The notes under the pieces were generated by a model that was not told the DNA's origin, did no database searches, and saw only the letters and a program-made list of their open reading frames with translations. 64,000 nt of DNA, taken from positions 36,868 through 100,867 of the forward strand of contig DLMJ01000042.1 of assembly GCA_002479255.1 (NCBI GenBank), read 5' to 3'. Of this stretch, positions 1 to 9,003 are shown piece by piece. Positions within the stretch are counted from its first letter, which is position 1; each line of letters opens with the position of its first letter. Position numbers and translations under genes: made by a program. This DNA comes from Candidatus Binatus soli (GTDB lineage Bacteria; Desulfobacterota; Binatia; Binatales; Binataceae).

Positions 1-1
1 C

Positions 2-430
2 GCCGCTGGATTCTCGGTTGCGATTGCGGCGCACGGAATCACAGTCGTCGAGGCGGCGGGTTTCAAGTTCGAGGCTTCGACGAATCCGGCCGCGGCCGGC
101 GCCGCCGCGGACGCGTCGATGCCGGATAGTTTGCTTTCGTCTTCGTTGGTCGCAATGTTCGATGCTGCGGAAATCGCGGACGCGGGCTTGGTCGCACGCA
201 ATTTTATGAAGGGCGACAGGATGCATCCGATGGGGATGCGTGGCACGCGGAAGGTCCATGACGTGTTTGTAGATCGCAAGTGGCCACGGGCCAGGCGCGA
301 GCGCTTCCCGGTCGTCACGGTCGGCGGCGAAATCGCGTGGCTGCCGGGGCTTGCGCGCGCAGACTGTGCGCTCGTGACCAAGGCCACCGAAACCGTACTG
401 CGAGTTGAGGCGCGCGAAATCGCCGCTTAG
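2..430 (+). CDS. tilS: tRNA(Ile)-lysidine synthase TilS, C-terminal fragment
   Basis: This is the last 142 residues of an open frame that enters from the left edge, so the start and the ATP-pyrophosphatase domain are outside the window. What is visible matches the C-terminal domain of TilS: a 'GDRMHPMGMRG' stretch, then 'KVHDVFVDRKWPRARR', then a valine-rich strand and 'IAWLPGLARAD'. TilS converts C34 of the CAT-anticodon isoleucine tRNA to lysidine so that it reads AUA. It is followed 51 bases later by ftsH, a common bacterial order (tilS-hpt-ftsH, here without hpt). Identification rests on the C-terminal domain only, which is fairly specific to the family. Confidence 0.85.
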   Translation, partial: AAGFSVAIAAHGITVVEAAGFKFEASTNPAAAGAAADASMPDSLLSSSLVAMFDAAEIADAGLVARNFMKGDRMHPMGMRGTRKVHDVFVDRKWPRARRERFPVVTVGGEIAWLPGLARADCALVTKATETVLRVEAREIAA

Positions 431-481
431 CGCATGCCACGTTGCGTGCGGGTCAACGCGCGTGATACTTTGTCTTATAGC

Positions 482-2416
482 ATGAATCAGTTTTCTCGCA
501 GTATTGCACTGTGGCTGGTGCTGGGACTGATGTTCCTTCTGCTGTTCAATATCTTCAGCAGGCAACAGCCCAAAGAACCCGAAATAATTTTCTCGGACTT
601 CCTTAACCAGGTTGAGAAGAACCAGGTCGTCGAGGCGACGATTCAAGGAAATCAAATCAAGGGCGATACGACCAGCGGGGAGCATTTCAAGACCTACGCG
701 CCCGACGATCCCGACCTGGTCAAGACGCTGCGCGAAAAGGGCGTCAAGATCGCGGCCAAGGCGCCCGAGGGCGATCCGTGGTGGATGGTCGCGCTGATAC
801 AGTGGTTCCCGGTTCTGCTGATGGTGGGGCTGTTCATGTTCTTCATGCGCCAGATGCAAATCGGCGGCGGCAAGGCGATGTCGTTTGGCAAGAGCCGCGC
901 CAAGCTGCTGACTGAGAATACCCACAAAGTTACCTTCGCCGACGTGGCCGGAATCGACGAGGCGAAGGACGAACTCGAAGAGATAATTCAATTTTTGCGC
1001 GACCCCAAGCGCTTCACGCGGCTGGGCGGCCGAATCCCCAAGGGCGTGCTGCTGGTCGGGCCGCCGGGAACCGGCAAGACGCTGCTCGCGCGGGCGATCG
1101 CCGGCGAAGCAGGCGTGCCGTTCTTTTCGATCTCGGGATCGGACTTTGTCGAGATGTTCGTTGGCGTTGGCGCGTCGCGCGTGCGCGACCTGTTCGTGCA
1201 GGGCAAGAAGCATGCGCCGTGTATCATTTTCATCGACGAGATCGACGCGGTGGGACGTCATCGCGGGGCCGGCCTCGGCGGCGGTCATGATGAACGCGAA
1301 CAGACGCTCAATCAGTTGCTGGTCGAGATGGACGGGTTCGAGGCCAACGAGGGCGTGATCCTGGTGGCGGCGACCAATCGCCCCGACGTGCTTGACCCGG
1401 CGTTGCTGCGCCCGGGCCGCTTCGATCGCCGCGTGGTGGTGCCGCTGCCCGACGTGAAGGGGCGCGAGGGCATCCTGAAGGTCCACACGCGCAAGGTGCC
1501 GCTGTCCGAGGACGTCGATGGGACCAAGCTCGCGCGTTCGACGCCTGGCTTCGCGGGCGCCGACCTCGAAAACCTTGTCAACGAGGCCGCGCTGCTGGCG
1601 GCGCGCCGCAACAAGGACAAGGTCGAGATGTCGGACTTCGAGCTGGCCAAGGACAAGGTGATGATGGGCGCGGAACGGCGCTCGATGGTGATGTCGGGCT
1701 CGGAGCGCAAGATAATCGCTTATCATGAAGGCGGGCACGCGCTGGTCGCGATGCTTCAGCCCGGTGCGGATCCGGTCCACAAGGTTACGATTATCCCGCG
1801 CGGGATGGCGCTTGGCGTGACGCAGCAATTGCCGCTGGACGATCGCTACACGTATCCCCGCGACTACCTGGTGACGCGATTGGCGGTGATGTTCGGCGGG
1901 CGCACCGCGGAAGAACTCGTGTTCGGTCAGATGACAACCGGTGCGGGCAACGATATCGAAAAAGCGACCGAGCTCGCGCGCAAAATGGTCTGCGAATGGG
2001 GCATGAGCAAGGAGCTTGGCCCGATGACGTTCGGGCGGCGCGAGGAACAGATCTTTTTGGGCCGCGACATCTCGCATCATAAGGATTACTCCGAGCAAAC
2101 CGCGCTTGAGATCGATCGCGAAGTGCGCCGTATCATCGATGATTCGTATCAGAAGGCGCGCCAGATCCTGTCGGATCATCTGCCGCTGCTCCATGCGATC
2201 GCCGCGCGGCTGCTCGAGAAGGAAGTGCTCGACGGTAGCGAAGTTGAGGCGATGGCGACGGCGTTCCGCGAAGGGCGCGAGATGCCGCCGTCGCCGGCCG
2301 CGGTGCGCAATGATTTTCCGCCGCGTCCAGGCGCGGAGCCGGGCAAGGAAAAGCGCGCCGACAACGAAAACGAAAGCCCGGTGCCCGGACTCCCGCCGAA
2401 ACCCGTTCTCGTGTAG
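482..2416 (+). CDS. ftsH: ATP-dependent zinc metalloprotease FtsH
   Basis: A 644-residue membrane-anchored AAA+ protease that degrades misfolded membrane proteins and regulatory proteins. Two membrane segments flank a periplasmic domain (about residues 8-24 and 102-122). Walker A GPPGTGKT is near residue 193, Walker B IIFIDEID near 248, the second region of homology follows, and the zinc motif HEGGH lies at about 415-419. The tail past residue 600 is Pro/Glu-rich and looks disordered. I chose the ATG at 482 because it gives the usual short basic N terminus before the first membrane helix; an in-frame ATG at 434 would add 16 atypical residues. No clear Shine-Dalgarno is visible. Length and motifs are typical. 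Confidence 0.97.
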   Translation: MNQFSRSIALWLVLGLMFLLLFNIFSRQQPKEPEIIFSDFLNQVEKNQVVEATIQGNQIKGDTTSGEHFKTYAPDDPDLVKTLREKGVKIAAKAPEGDPWWMVALIQWFPVLLMVGLFMFFMRQMQIGGGKAMSFGKSRAKLLTENTHKVTFADVAGIDEAKDELEEIIQFLRDPKRFTRLGGRIPKGVLLVGPPGTGKTLLARAIAGEAGVPFFSISGSDFVEMFVGVGASRVRDLFVQGKKHAPCIIFIDEIDAVGRHRGAGLGGGHDEREQTLNQLLVEMDGFEANEGVILVAATNRPDVLDPALLRPGRFDRRVVVPLPDVKGREGILKVHTRKVPLSEDVDGTKLARSTPGFAGADLENLVNEAALLAARRNKDKVEMSDFELAKDKVMMGAERRSMVMSGSERKIIAYHEGGHALVAMLQPGADPVHKVTIIPRGMALGVTQQLPLDDRYTYPRDYLVTRLAVMFGGRTAEELVFGQMTTGAGNDIEKATELARKMVCEWGMSKELGPMTFGRREEQIFLGRDISHHKDYSEQTALEIDREVRRIIDDSYQKARQILSDHLPLLHAIAARLLEKEVLDGSEVEAMATAFREGREMPPSPAAVRNDFPPRPGAEPGKEKRADNENESPVPGLPPKPVLV

Positions 2417-2511
2417 TCGTCTTCGCCGGCGTGGTCGCGGCGCTTCAATTGACTCGATTCGCCACGGCGAGTCGGTTGCCGCGTAGGTGAGGGGGAAGTG
2501 GGGCCGGTGCG

Positions 2512-3435
2512 ATGCGACGCTCGCGGATTAAACCCAAGTCATCCAGTGATCGAGCCTTGCGCAAGCGGGCGTCTCAATCCCCATATCTCAAGCTTTACGA
2601 CGGTCGCGTAATCAAGTTCCCCGCGGTGATGGGCGTGCTCAACGTCACGCCCGACTCCTTCTCCGATGGCGGTAGATACCTGGAGGCGGACCGCGCCGTC
2701 GAGCACGCGCTTGCGATGGAAGCGGCCGGCGCCGACCTGATCGACGTGGGCGGTGAATCGTCGCGTCCCGCGGGCGCGTCGGAGGTCCCGGTCGAGGTCG
2801 AGCTCGCGCGAGTCAGGCCGGTGCTCGCGCGCTTAAGCAAGCGGCTCGGCGTGCCAATCTCGATCGACACGCGGCGGGCGGAGGTCGCGCGAGTCGCGCT
2901 CGAGTCGGGCGCGGCGATAATCAACGATATCACGGCGCTCGAGCACGACTGCGAAATGGCGCCCCTTGCGGCGCGAACGAAGTGCGCGGTGGTGCTGATG
3001 CATATGCGCGGCGGTCTCGCCAATCATATCGAGTTCGCACGCTACCGCGACGTGGTGCGCGAGGTCGTCGAATACCTGGAGGCGCGCGCGCGATTCGCCG
3101 CGGGGGCAGGAGTTGTGCGCTCGCGAATCATCGTTGACCCGGGACTGGGCTTCGCCAAGACGGCCCAGCATAATCTGAAATTGCTGGCCGCCTTGCCCGA
3201 CCTCTGTGCGCTCGGCTATCCCGTATTGGTGGGGGCGTCGCGCAAGAGCTTTGTGGCGCGAATAGCCGGAGCGGGCGAGCGGGAGCTGGAATTCGGCACG
3301 GCGGCTGCGAACGCGCTGGCAGTGGCGGCCGGCGCGTCGATCGTGCGCGTGCACGACGCAGGCGCGGCCGTCGCCGTGGTGCGGATGGCCGCGGCGATGG
3401 CGGGACGGGATCGGCGGTTCAGGCGCAATGCATAA
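2512..3435 (+). CDS. folP: Dihydropteroate synthase FolP
   Basis: Joins 6-hydroxymethyl-dihydropterin diphosphate to p-aminobenzoate in folate synthesis. The 307-residue protein has the pterin-binding signature MGVLNVTPDSFSDGG (about 39-53), GGESSRP (about 83), the SIDTRRAEVA strand, NDITALEH, the MHMRGG loop, DPGLGFAKT and GASRKSF. The first 35 residues are a basic extension before the conserved barrel, so a slightly later start is possible, although no better start codon is evident. The stop overlaps the cdaA start by 8 bases, so folP, cdaA, cdaR and glmM look like one operon; ftsH lies 95 bases upstream. Confidence 0.95.
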   Translation: MRRSRIKPKSSSDRALRKRASQSPYLKLYDGRVIKFPAVMGVLNVTPDSFSDGGRYLEADRAVEHALAMEAAGADLIDVGGESSRPAGASEVPVEVELARVRPVLARLSKRLGVPISIDTRRAEVARVALESGAAIINDITALEHDCEMAPLAARTKCAVVLMHMRGGLANHIEFARYRDVVREVVEYLEARARFAAGAGVVRSRIIVDPGLGFAKTAQHNLKLLAALPDLCALGYPVLVGASRKSFVARIAGAGERELEFGTAAANALAVAAGASIVRVHDAGAAVAVVRMAAAMAGRDRRFRRNA

Positions 3436-4180
3436 CTACATACCCATGATACCGCAGCCGCGATGGCAGGACATCGTTGACATCCTGATCGTGGCGTACG
3501 TGATCTACCGGATCGCGCTTCTGATCCGCGGTACGCGCACGATGCAGATGGTGGTCGGGATGGTGATCGTGGGCGGCGCGTTCGTGGTGTCGCAGGTGCT
3601 CGGACTGTTCACGCTCAACTGGCTCTTGAACAACTTCCTTGGTTCGTTGTTTGTGATCCTGGTGGTTATCTTCCAGGCGGACATTCGGCGCGCGCTGACC
3701 CGTGTCGGTGCGCAATCCTTCCTGGGCCGCAATGCGGCTGCCGTCACGCCTGCGGAGGAAATAGCAACCGCGGCGGCGTGGCTTTCGGCGCGTCGAGTCG
3801 GCGCGCTGATAGTGATCGAACAGGACGATGGGCTGGGTGAGTTCGTCGAAAACGGTAGAGTCGTTGACGGCAAGGTCTCGCCCGAATTGCTCGAAACGAT
3901 TTTCATGAACGGCTCTCCGCTGCATGATGGCGCCGTGATCATAAACGGCGACCGGGTACTCGCGGCGGCGTGCCTGCTGCCGTTGTCGCAAAACCCCAAC
4001 GTAAGCCTGTCGCTGGGCACGCGTCATCGCGCGGCGATTGGAATGAGCGAGGACAGCGACGCGGTTGTGCTGGTCGTGTCCGAGGAGGACGGGACGATTT
4101 CTCTTGCCCGCGGCGGTGTTCTGAGCCGTGGACTGGAACCAGCCGAGGTCCTGTCCACACTGAGGAAGCTGCCGGGTTAG
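3428..4180 (+). CDS. cdaA: Diadenylate cyclase CdaA (DisA_N domain membrane protein)
   Basis: Makes the second messenger c-di-AMP from two ATP. The 250-residue protein starts with closely spaced membrane helices (about 16-34, 40-60 and 66-85), followed by the DisA_N cyclase domain. The two catalytic signatures are intact: DGA at 167-169 and RHR at 199-201, with the following GMSEDSDA stretch. Length matches the CdaA/YbbP family. The ATG at 3428 lies inside the end of folP and is the only sensible start. The next genes, cdaR and glmM, are the classic partners: CdaR binds and modulates CdaA, and GlmM can inhibit it in the Firmicutes studied. Confidence 0.95.
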   Translation: MHNYIPMIPQPRWQDIVDILIVAYVIYRIALLIRGTRTMQMVVGMVIVGGAFVVSQVLGLFTLNWLLNNFLGSLFVILVVIFQADIRRALTRVGAQSFLGRNAAAVTPAEEIATAAAWLSARRVGALIVIEQDDGLGEFVENGRVVDGKVSPELLETIFMNGSPLHDGAVIINGDRVLAAACLLPLSQNPNVSLSLGTRHRAAIGMSEDSDAVVLVVSEEDGTISLARGGVLSRGLEPAEVLSTLRKLPG

Positions 4181-4216
4181 GAGCGCGGAGGCAAAAGAGC
4201 GACGGGACGACGCACG

Positions 4217-5200
4217 ATGAGGCTGGGCGACTTCAAATATATGTTCGCAGTTAGCGGCGCGCGGCGGCTCCGCGGCGGCGACATCGGGCTGCGCATATTC
4301 GCGGTGGTGCTCGCGACCGGACTGTGGATATTCGTCAACACGGCCGAGCGGAATTCACGCGAGCCGCTCACGGTGCCTATCAGCTATAGCTCGCTGCCGC
4401 CGGGGATGGTGATCGTGAACCATCCGCCGGCGTTCGTGAAAATCGAAGTCACAGGTCCGCGCAACCTGCTGTCGCTGCTGGATCCCGAGCGGCTCACGCT
4501 CAAGATCGATCTGCGCGGCGTCGCGGCGGGACAATCCGAGTTCAAGATCTATCCCGCGATGTTCAACGTAGAACGAAATACCGCCGTGACCAGCATCTCG
4601 CCCGATCAATTGTCGCTTGATGTCGATCGCGTCGTTAGCCGCGACGTGCCGGTCCAGCTGGCGGTTCAGGGGAAGGTCGAGCCCGGCTACACGATTACCT
4701 CGGTCGATATTACGCCGCCGAGCGTCACAATCATGGGGCCGAGCCGGTTCGTCGCGCCGCTTACGTCGGTCAGCACGGAACCCTTCGACTTGAAGGGACT
4801 CACCTCGGATACCAGCCGCTCGGTTGATATCGCGGCGCCCAATCCGGCGTTGGGATTCTCTACGGGTCACGTCGATGCGCGCATCAGTGTCGCGGAGGCG
4901 ATTACCGACCGTGAGTTTCGCGCGGTCGAGGTGGAAGTCAAGGACAGCAATTTCAAGTACCGAATCGAACCCAGGCAGGCCACGCTGACGATTCGCGGGC
5001 CCGCGGTCAAGCTCGCGGGTCTCGCGCCGAAGGGGCTAGCCTACGTTGACGCCAAGGGCGTCGCGCCGGGCTCGCACGAGTTGCCGCTGCAAGTGACACT
5101 GCCCGACGGAATGCAGTTGGTGCGCCAGTCGCCCGACAAGGTTAGACTGCGGATGTATCACCAGAAGCTGACAACTACTGCCGATGAGCACCCATCGTAA
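4217..5200 (+). CDS. cdaR: CdaR/YbbR-domain regulator of diadenylate cyclase
   Basis: A 327-residue single-pass membrane protein with extracytoplasmic YbbR repeats. A membrane segment sits at about residues 21-38 (IGLRIFAVVLATGLWIFV), after a short basic N terminus. It is followed by at least three beta-rich repeats of about 80-90 residues, each opening with the recurrent 'rdvpVqlavqGkvepGY' type pattern (clearest near 146 and 232). In characterised systems CdaR interacts with CdaA and adjusts c-di-AMP output. The gene starts 36 bases after cdaA and its end overlaps glmM by 17 bases, so translation is probably coupled. The family call is secure; the regulatory direction in this organism is unknown. 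Confidence 0.88.
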   Translation: MRLGDFKYMFAVSGARRLRGGDIGLRIFAVVLATGLWIFVNTAERNSREPLTVPISYSSLPPGMVIVNHPPAFVKIEVTGPRNLLSLLDPERLTLKIDLRGVAAGQSEFKIYPAMFNVERNTAVTSISPDQLSLDVDRVVSRDVPVQLAVQGKVEPGYTITSVDITPPSVTIMGPSRFVAPLTSVSTEPFDLKGLTSDTSRSVDIAAPNPALGFSTGHVDARISVAEAITDREFRAVEVEVKDSNFKYRIEPRQATLTIRGPAVKLAGLAPKGLAYVDAKGVAPGSHELPLQVTLPDGMQLVRQSPDKVRLRMYHQKLTTTADEHPS

Positions 5201-6551
5201 ACTGTTCGGCACCGACGGCGTCCGCGGAGTCGCCAATCAGGAGCCGATTACCTCCGAGACCGCGCTGAAGCTCGGCCGCGCGCTCGCGCATGTGTTCCGC
5301 AATTCCACGGGTCGTCATCGCAGAATTCTTATCGGCAAGGATACCCGCCTGTCGGGCTACATGATCGAGACCGCGATTGAGTCCGGAATCTGCTCGATGG
5401 GCGTGGACGTGTGGCTGGTGGGTCCGCTGCCGACGCCTGCGATCGCGTTTCTGACGCGCAGCATGCGCGCCGACGCGGGCGTGGTCATATCGGCCTCGCA
5501 CAATCCCTTCCAGGACAACGGGATCAAGTTTTTTTCGCGCGAAGGATTCAAACTCGACGACCAGACCGAGCGCCGAATCGAAGCGCTGGTGTTCGACGAA
5601 GGCGAGGTCGGGATGCATCGCGCGCGCGCGGACGATATCGGCAAGGCGGCGCGCATCGACGACGCGCTCGGCCGTTACCTGGTATTTCTGAAGTCGTGCC
5701 TGCCGCGCTCGGTCGCATTCGACGGGCTGAAGGTCGCGATCGATTGCGCCAACGGCGCGGCCTACAAGGTCGGTCCCGAGGTGCTGGAGGAACTGGGCGC
5801 CGAGGTCTTGGCGATCGCGGCCGAGCCCGACGGCACCAACATCAATCTGAATTGCGGCGCGACGCATCTCGACGGGATTCGCGAGACCGTTTTGCGCGAG
5901 CACGCCAACGTCGGCATAGCGCTCGACGGCGACGGCGATCGCGTGATGCTGATCGACGAGCGCGGCGAAGTCTTCGACGGCGACGACATGATGGCGCTGC
6001 TCGGCCGCAAGCTCGCCGCCCAAGGCCGGCTGAGCCACAACGCCGTGGTCGCAACCGTGATGAGCAACTTCGGACTCGAGCTCGCGCTTCGCGACGCGGG
6101 CGTGCGGCTGATCCGCACCGAGGTCGGCGACCCCGCGGTCGCGCGCGAGATGCGACTCAACTCGTACAACCTGGGCGGCGAGCAGTCGGGCCACGTGATC
6201 TTCATGGATTACTCGACCACCGGCGACGGACTGATCAGCGCGTTGATGGTGCTTGCGCAGATGGCCGAAAGTGGCCGGACGCTCGGCGAACTGCGCGCGA
6301 TGCACCGCGTGCCGCAAGTTCTGGAAAACGTGCGCGTCCGAAATCGCGTGCCGCTAGCCGAGATGCCCGACGTTCAACGAATCATCGCCGACGCCGAGCG
6401 ACGGCTGGCGGGCAGCGGCCGGCTGCTGGTGCGATATTCGGGGACCGAGATGCTCGCGCGCGTGATGGTCGAAGGCGAGGACGGCGTTCAGATCAAAGCG
6501 CTCGCCCAGGAAATCGGCGCCGCGATCCGCAAGTACGCCGGCACGGCGTGA
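5184..6551 (+). CDS. glmM: Phosphoglucosamine mutase GlmM
   Basis: Converts glucosamine-6-phosphate to glucosamine-1-phosphate on the way to UDP-GlcNAc for peptidoglycan and surface polysaccharides. The 455-residue protein opens with KLFGTDGVRG, has the phosphoserine loop SASHNPFQDNGIK (about 103-115), the metal loop DGDGDR (about 249), the sugar-binding GGEQSGH (about 331) and the phosphate-binding RYSGTE near the C terminus. Length is typical. The ATG at 5184 is inside the last codons of cdaR. Placement directly after cdaA-cdaR is the conserved arrangement in which GlmM is linked to c-di-AMP control. Confidence 0.97.
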   Translation: MSTHRKLFGTDGVRGVANQEPITSETALKLGRALAHVFRNSTGRHRRILIGKDTRLSGYMIETAIESGICSMGVDVWLVGPLPTPAIAFLTRSMRADAGVVISASHNPFQDNGIKFFSREGFKLDDQTERRIEALVFDEGEVGMHRARADDIGKAARIDDALGRYLVFLKSCLPRSVAFDGLKVAIDCANGAAYKVGPEVLEELGAEVLAIAAEPDGTNINLNCGATHLDGIRETVLREHANVGIALDGDGDRVMLIDERGEVFDGDDMMALLGRKLAAQGRLSHNAVVATVMSNFGLELALRDAGVRLIRTEVGDPAVAREMRLNSYNLGGEQSGHVIFMDYSTTGDGLISALMVLAQMAESGRTLGELRAMHRVPQVLENVRVRNRVPLAEMPDVQRIIADAERRLAGSGRLLVRYSGTEMLARVMVEGEDGVQIKALAQEIGAAIRKYAGTA

Positions 6552-6555
6552 CCGA

Positions 6556-7314
6556 TTAATTGCGCTTCGTGCGCTTGCGCTTCGCGGTCAGCGGCTTCGA
6601 GCCGAGCGCTTTTAGGTACGCCTTTACCGCGCGCGTCAGGCCCATATAGAGCGCGTCGGAGATCAGCGCGTGGCCGATGGAGACCTCCTGCAAGCCTTTG
6701 ACCGCTTTCGCATAGGCCGGAATATTCTTGAGATCGAGATCGTGGCCCGCATTCACGCCCAGTCCGATTTCCCGCGCCAGCCGCGCGGCCTCGCGATGCG
6801 CCGCGAGAATCTCTTGACCGGCCGGCGTGCCGAACGCATTCGCATAAGGCCCGGTGAACAACTCGATTCGGTCCGCCCCGAGTTCTCGTGCGCGCCTGAT
6901 CTGCCGGGCGTCGGTATCAAGGAAAAGACTCGTGCGGATGCCCGCGTTGCCGAGCCTTGCGAGCACGTCGCCAACCCATTCCGCTCCGCTCGTCAGGTTC
7001 CATCCCGCATTCGACGTCAGCACGCCCGGCGGGTCGGGCACGAGTGTCACCTGCGTCGGCTTGACGCGCATCACGAGGTCAAGAAACTCCGCGCCCGGGT
7101 ATCCTTCGATATTGAACTCGACCGTCAGCATCGCGGCGAGATCGAACACGTCCTGAAACGTGATGTGCCGGGCGTCGGGGCGCGGATGGACCGTTATCCC
7201 GTGGCATCCCGCGGCGATGCAGGTACGCGCCGCCTCGACTACGTCGGGAATATTTCCGCCGCGCGCATTTCGGAGCGTCGCGATTTTGTTGACGTTGACG
7301 CTGAGCCGAATCAT
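6556..7314 (-). CDS. pdxJ: Pyridoxine 5'-phosphate synthase PdxJ
   Basis: Catalyses the ring-closing step of DXP-dependent vitamin B6 synthesis (1-deoxyxylulose-5-phosphate plus 3-amino-2-oxopropyl phosphate). The 252-residue product starts IRLSVNVNKIATLRNARGG, which is the family N terminus, and has GITVHPRPDARHI, NIEGYPGAEF, QVTLVPDPP, ELFTGPYA, GVNAGHDLDLKN and SIGHALISDAL. I chose the ATG whose complement is at 7312-7314, because longer frames would add about 50 non-homologous residues. It converges on glmM with a 4-base gap and is transcribed away from nnr; the 106-base gap to nnr must hold promoters for both. Confidence 0.95.
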   Translation of the reverse strand: MIRLSVNVNKIATLRNARGGNIPDVVEAARTCIAAGCHGITVHPRPDARHITFQDVFDLAAMLTVEFNIEGYPGAEFLDLVMRVKPTQVTLVPDPPGVLTSNAGWNLTSGAEWVGDVLARLGNAGIRTSLFLDTDARQIRRARELGADRIELFTGPYANAFGTPAGQEILAAHREAARLAREIGLGVNAGHDLDLKNIPAYAKAVKGLQEVSIGHALISDALYMGLTRAVKAYLKALGSKPLTAKRKRTKRN

Positions 7315-7420
7315 TTCAATACCGAGGCTACCAGAGCCAGCGCGCCAGTCCAGTTTTTCACTGCCGCCCGCATTCCCGCCTCCCGCGCATGGTGTAATAT
7401 TTCCCGCAGGATTGCCGACG

Positions 7421-8974
7421 ATGATTTTGCTCAACGCCGCCGAAAGCCGCCAACTCGATCGCATCAGCCAGGAAAAGTACGGAATTTCGTCCTACCTGCT
7501 GATGACGCGGGCGGGTGAGGCTGTTGCCGACGCGCTCGTCGAGCGCTTCCCCGAAGCGGCCGCCGATGTGCTCGTCGTGGCGGGCCGGGGTAACAACGGC
7601 GGCGACGGATTCGTCGCTGCAAGACGGCTGATTCGGGACGGCTTCGGCGCGCGAGCCGTTCTGCTCGGTCGCGCGGCGGACTTGAAGGGCGATGCCGCGC
7701 GCGCATACGCGGAGTTTCGCGCATCCGGTGGCAAGGCGATCGAGGCATCGGGAGAGTCCAGCCTCGAAGCCGCGCTTGGCAAACGCCCGAGCGCCGTTAT
7801 CGACGCGATTTTCGGCACCGGCTTGAACGCGGAGGTCAAAGACGGGCCGCGGCGCGCGATCGAGATTGTTAATTCATTCGGATTGCCCGTAATCGCCGTC
7901 GATATCGCGTCGGGAGTGAACTCGGACACGGGTGCTGTCATGGGCGCGGCGATCCGCGCGTCTCTCACGGTGACGTTCGGGTTCGCGAAGTTCGGCCACG
8001 TTTCATATCCGGGCGCCGGACAATCCGGCGAGTTGCGGATCGTCGATATAGGTTTCGCCGCGCGCGCGATTGAGGAGATAGCGCCCCGCGGCCGATTCCT
8101 CGAGCGCGACGACGTGCGGCATTTGATTCGCGCGCGGCCGGCGAATTCGCACAAGGGAATGTATGGACATCCGCTGGTAATCGCCGGCGGCCGCGGCAAG
8201 TCCGGCGCCGTACTGCTTGCTTCACGCGCCGCCTTGAGAGCGGGCGCGGGCCTCGTTACGGCGGCGGTGCCCGAGTCGATCCAGCCAATCGTCGCGGCGG
8301 GGCAGGCCGAACTGATGACCGAGCCGATCGCCGATCGCGACGGCCACTTTGACGGCGCTCACGCGCCCGACACGTTAAAGATCATAATCGAAGGGATGAA
8401 CGCGTTGATCGTGGGGCCGGGAATGGGAGTCAGCGATGACACCAGACGCCTCGTCGAATGGCTGATCTCAGACGCGTCCGAGCGCGAGCGTCCGATGCTG
8501 ATCGATGCCGACGGACTCAACGCGCTGGCCGCGATCGGTTGCGAAGCCGCCCGGCGTGCGCGCGGTCCGGTCGTGCTGACGCCTCATCCGGGAGAAGCCG
8601 CGCGCCTGCTCGGCGTGACCCCGGCGATCATCAACGACGATCGCGTGTCTGCCGCGCGCAATCTGGCGGAACGAACCGGAGCGTCCGTGCTGATAAAGGG
8701 CGCGCGTTCCGTTATCGCCTCTCCCGACGGCGACCTCTATATCAACTCGACCGGCAATCCCGGGATGGGCACGCCCGGCATCGGTGACGCGCTGTCGGGA
8801 ATCGTCGGCGCGCTGCTGGGGCAGAAGATGCGCCCGATGGACGCGCTCGCGCTTGGCGTTTTTCTCCACGGCTACGCGGCGGATCGCGTCGCGGCGCGGA
8901 TGGGGCGCGTTGGCTATATCGCCGGCGACCTCATTGACGAGTTGCCGGCGGCACTGGAAGCACTAACGCGGTAG
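7421..8974 (+). CDS. nnr: Bifunctional NAD(P)H-hydrate repair enzyme Nnr (epimerase + ADP-dependent dehydratase)
   Basis: Repairs hydrated NADH/NADPH. The 517-residue protein is the bacterial fusion form. The N-terminal YjeF_N epimerase domain (about 1-215) includes RGNNGGDGFVAARRL and the AIFGTGLNAEV segment. The C-terminal YjeF_C dehydratase domain (about 225-510) includes KGMYGHPLVIAGG, VGPGMG, LTPHPGEAARLLG, VLIKGARSVI and the catalytic GNPGMGTPGIGDALSG loop. The ATG at 7421 is chosen because ILLNAAESRQLDR is the family N terminus. tsaE follows 29 bases downstream, a frequent neighbour in bacteria. Confidence 0.95.
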   Translation: MILLNAAESRQLDRISQEKYGISSYLLMTRAGEAVADALVERFPEAAADVLVVAGRGNNGGDGFVAARRLIRDGFGARAVLLGRAADLKGDAARAYAEFRASGGKAIEASGESSLEAALGKRPSAVIDAIFGTGLNAEVKDGPRRAIEIVNSFGLPVIAVDIASGVNSDTGAVMGAAIRASLTVTFGFAKFGHVSYPGAGQSGELRIVDIGFAARAIEEIAPRGRFLERDDVRHLIRARPANSHKGMYGHPLVIAGGRGKSGAVLLASRAALRAGAGLVTAAVPESIQPIVAAGQAELMTEPIADRDGHFDGAHAPDTLKIIIEGMNALIVGPGMGVSDDTRRLVEWLISDASERERPMLIDADGLNALAAIGCEAARRARGPVVLTPHPGEAARLLGVTPAIINDDRVSAARNLAERTGASVLIKGARSVIASPDGDLYINSTGNPGMGTPGIGDALSGIVGALLGQKMRPMDALALGVFLHGYAADRVAARMGRVGYIAGDLIDELPAALEALTR

Positions 8975-9003
8975 TTGCGCTATATTACGACTGAGTAATC
9001 GCG

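Noticed and set aside
5175..6317. 380-codon open frame on the minus strand opposite glmM
   Set aside because: His/Arg/Ala-rich with no motif; it is a shadow created by the codon bias of glmM.
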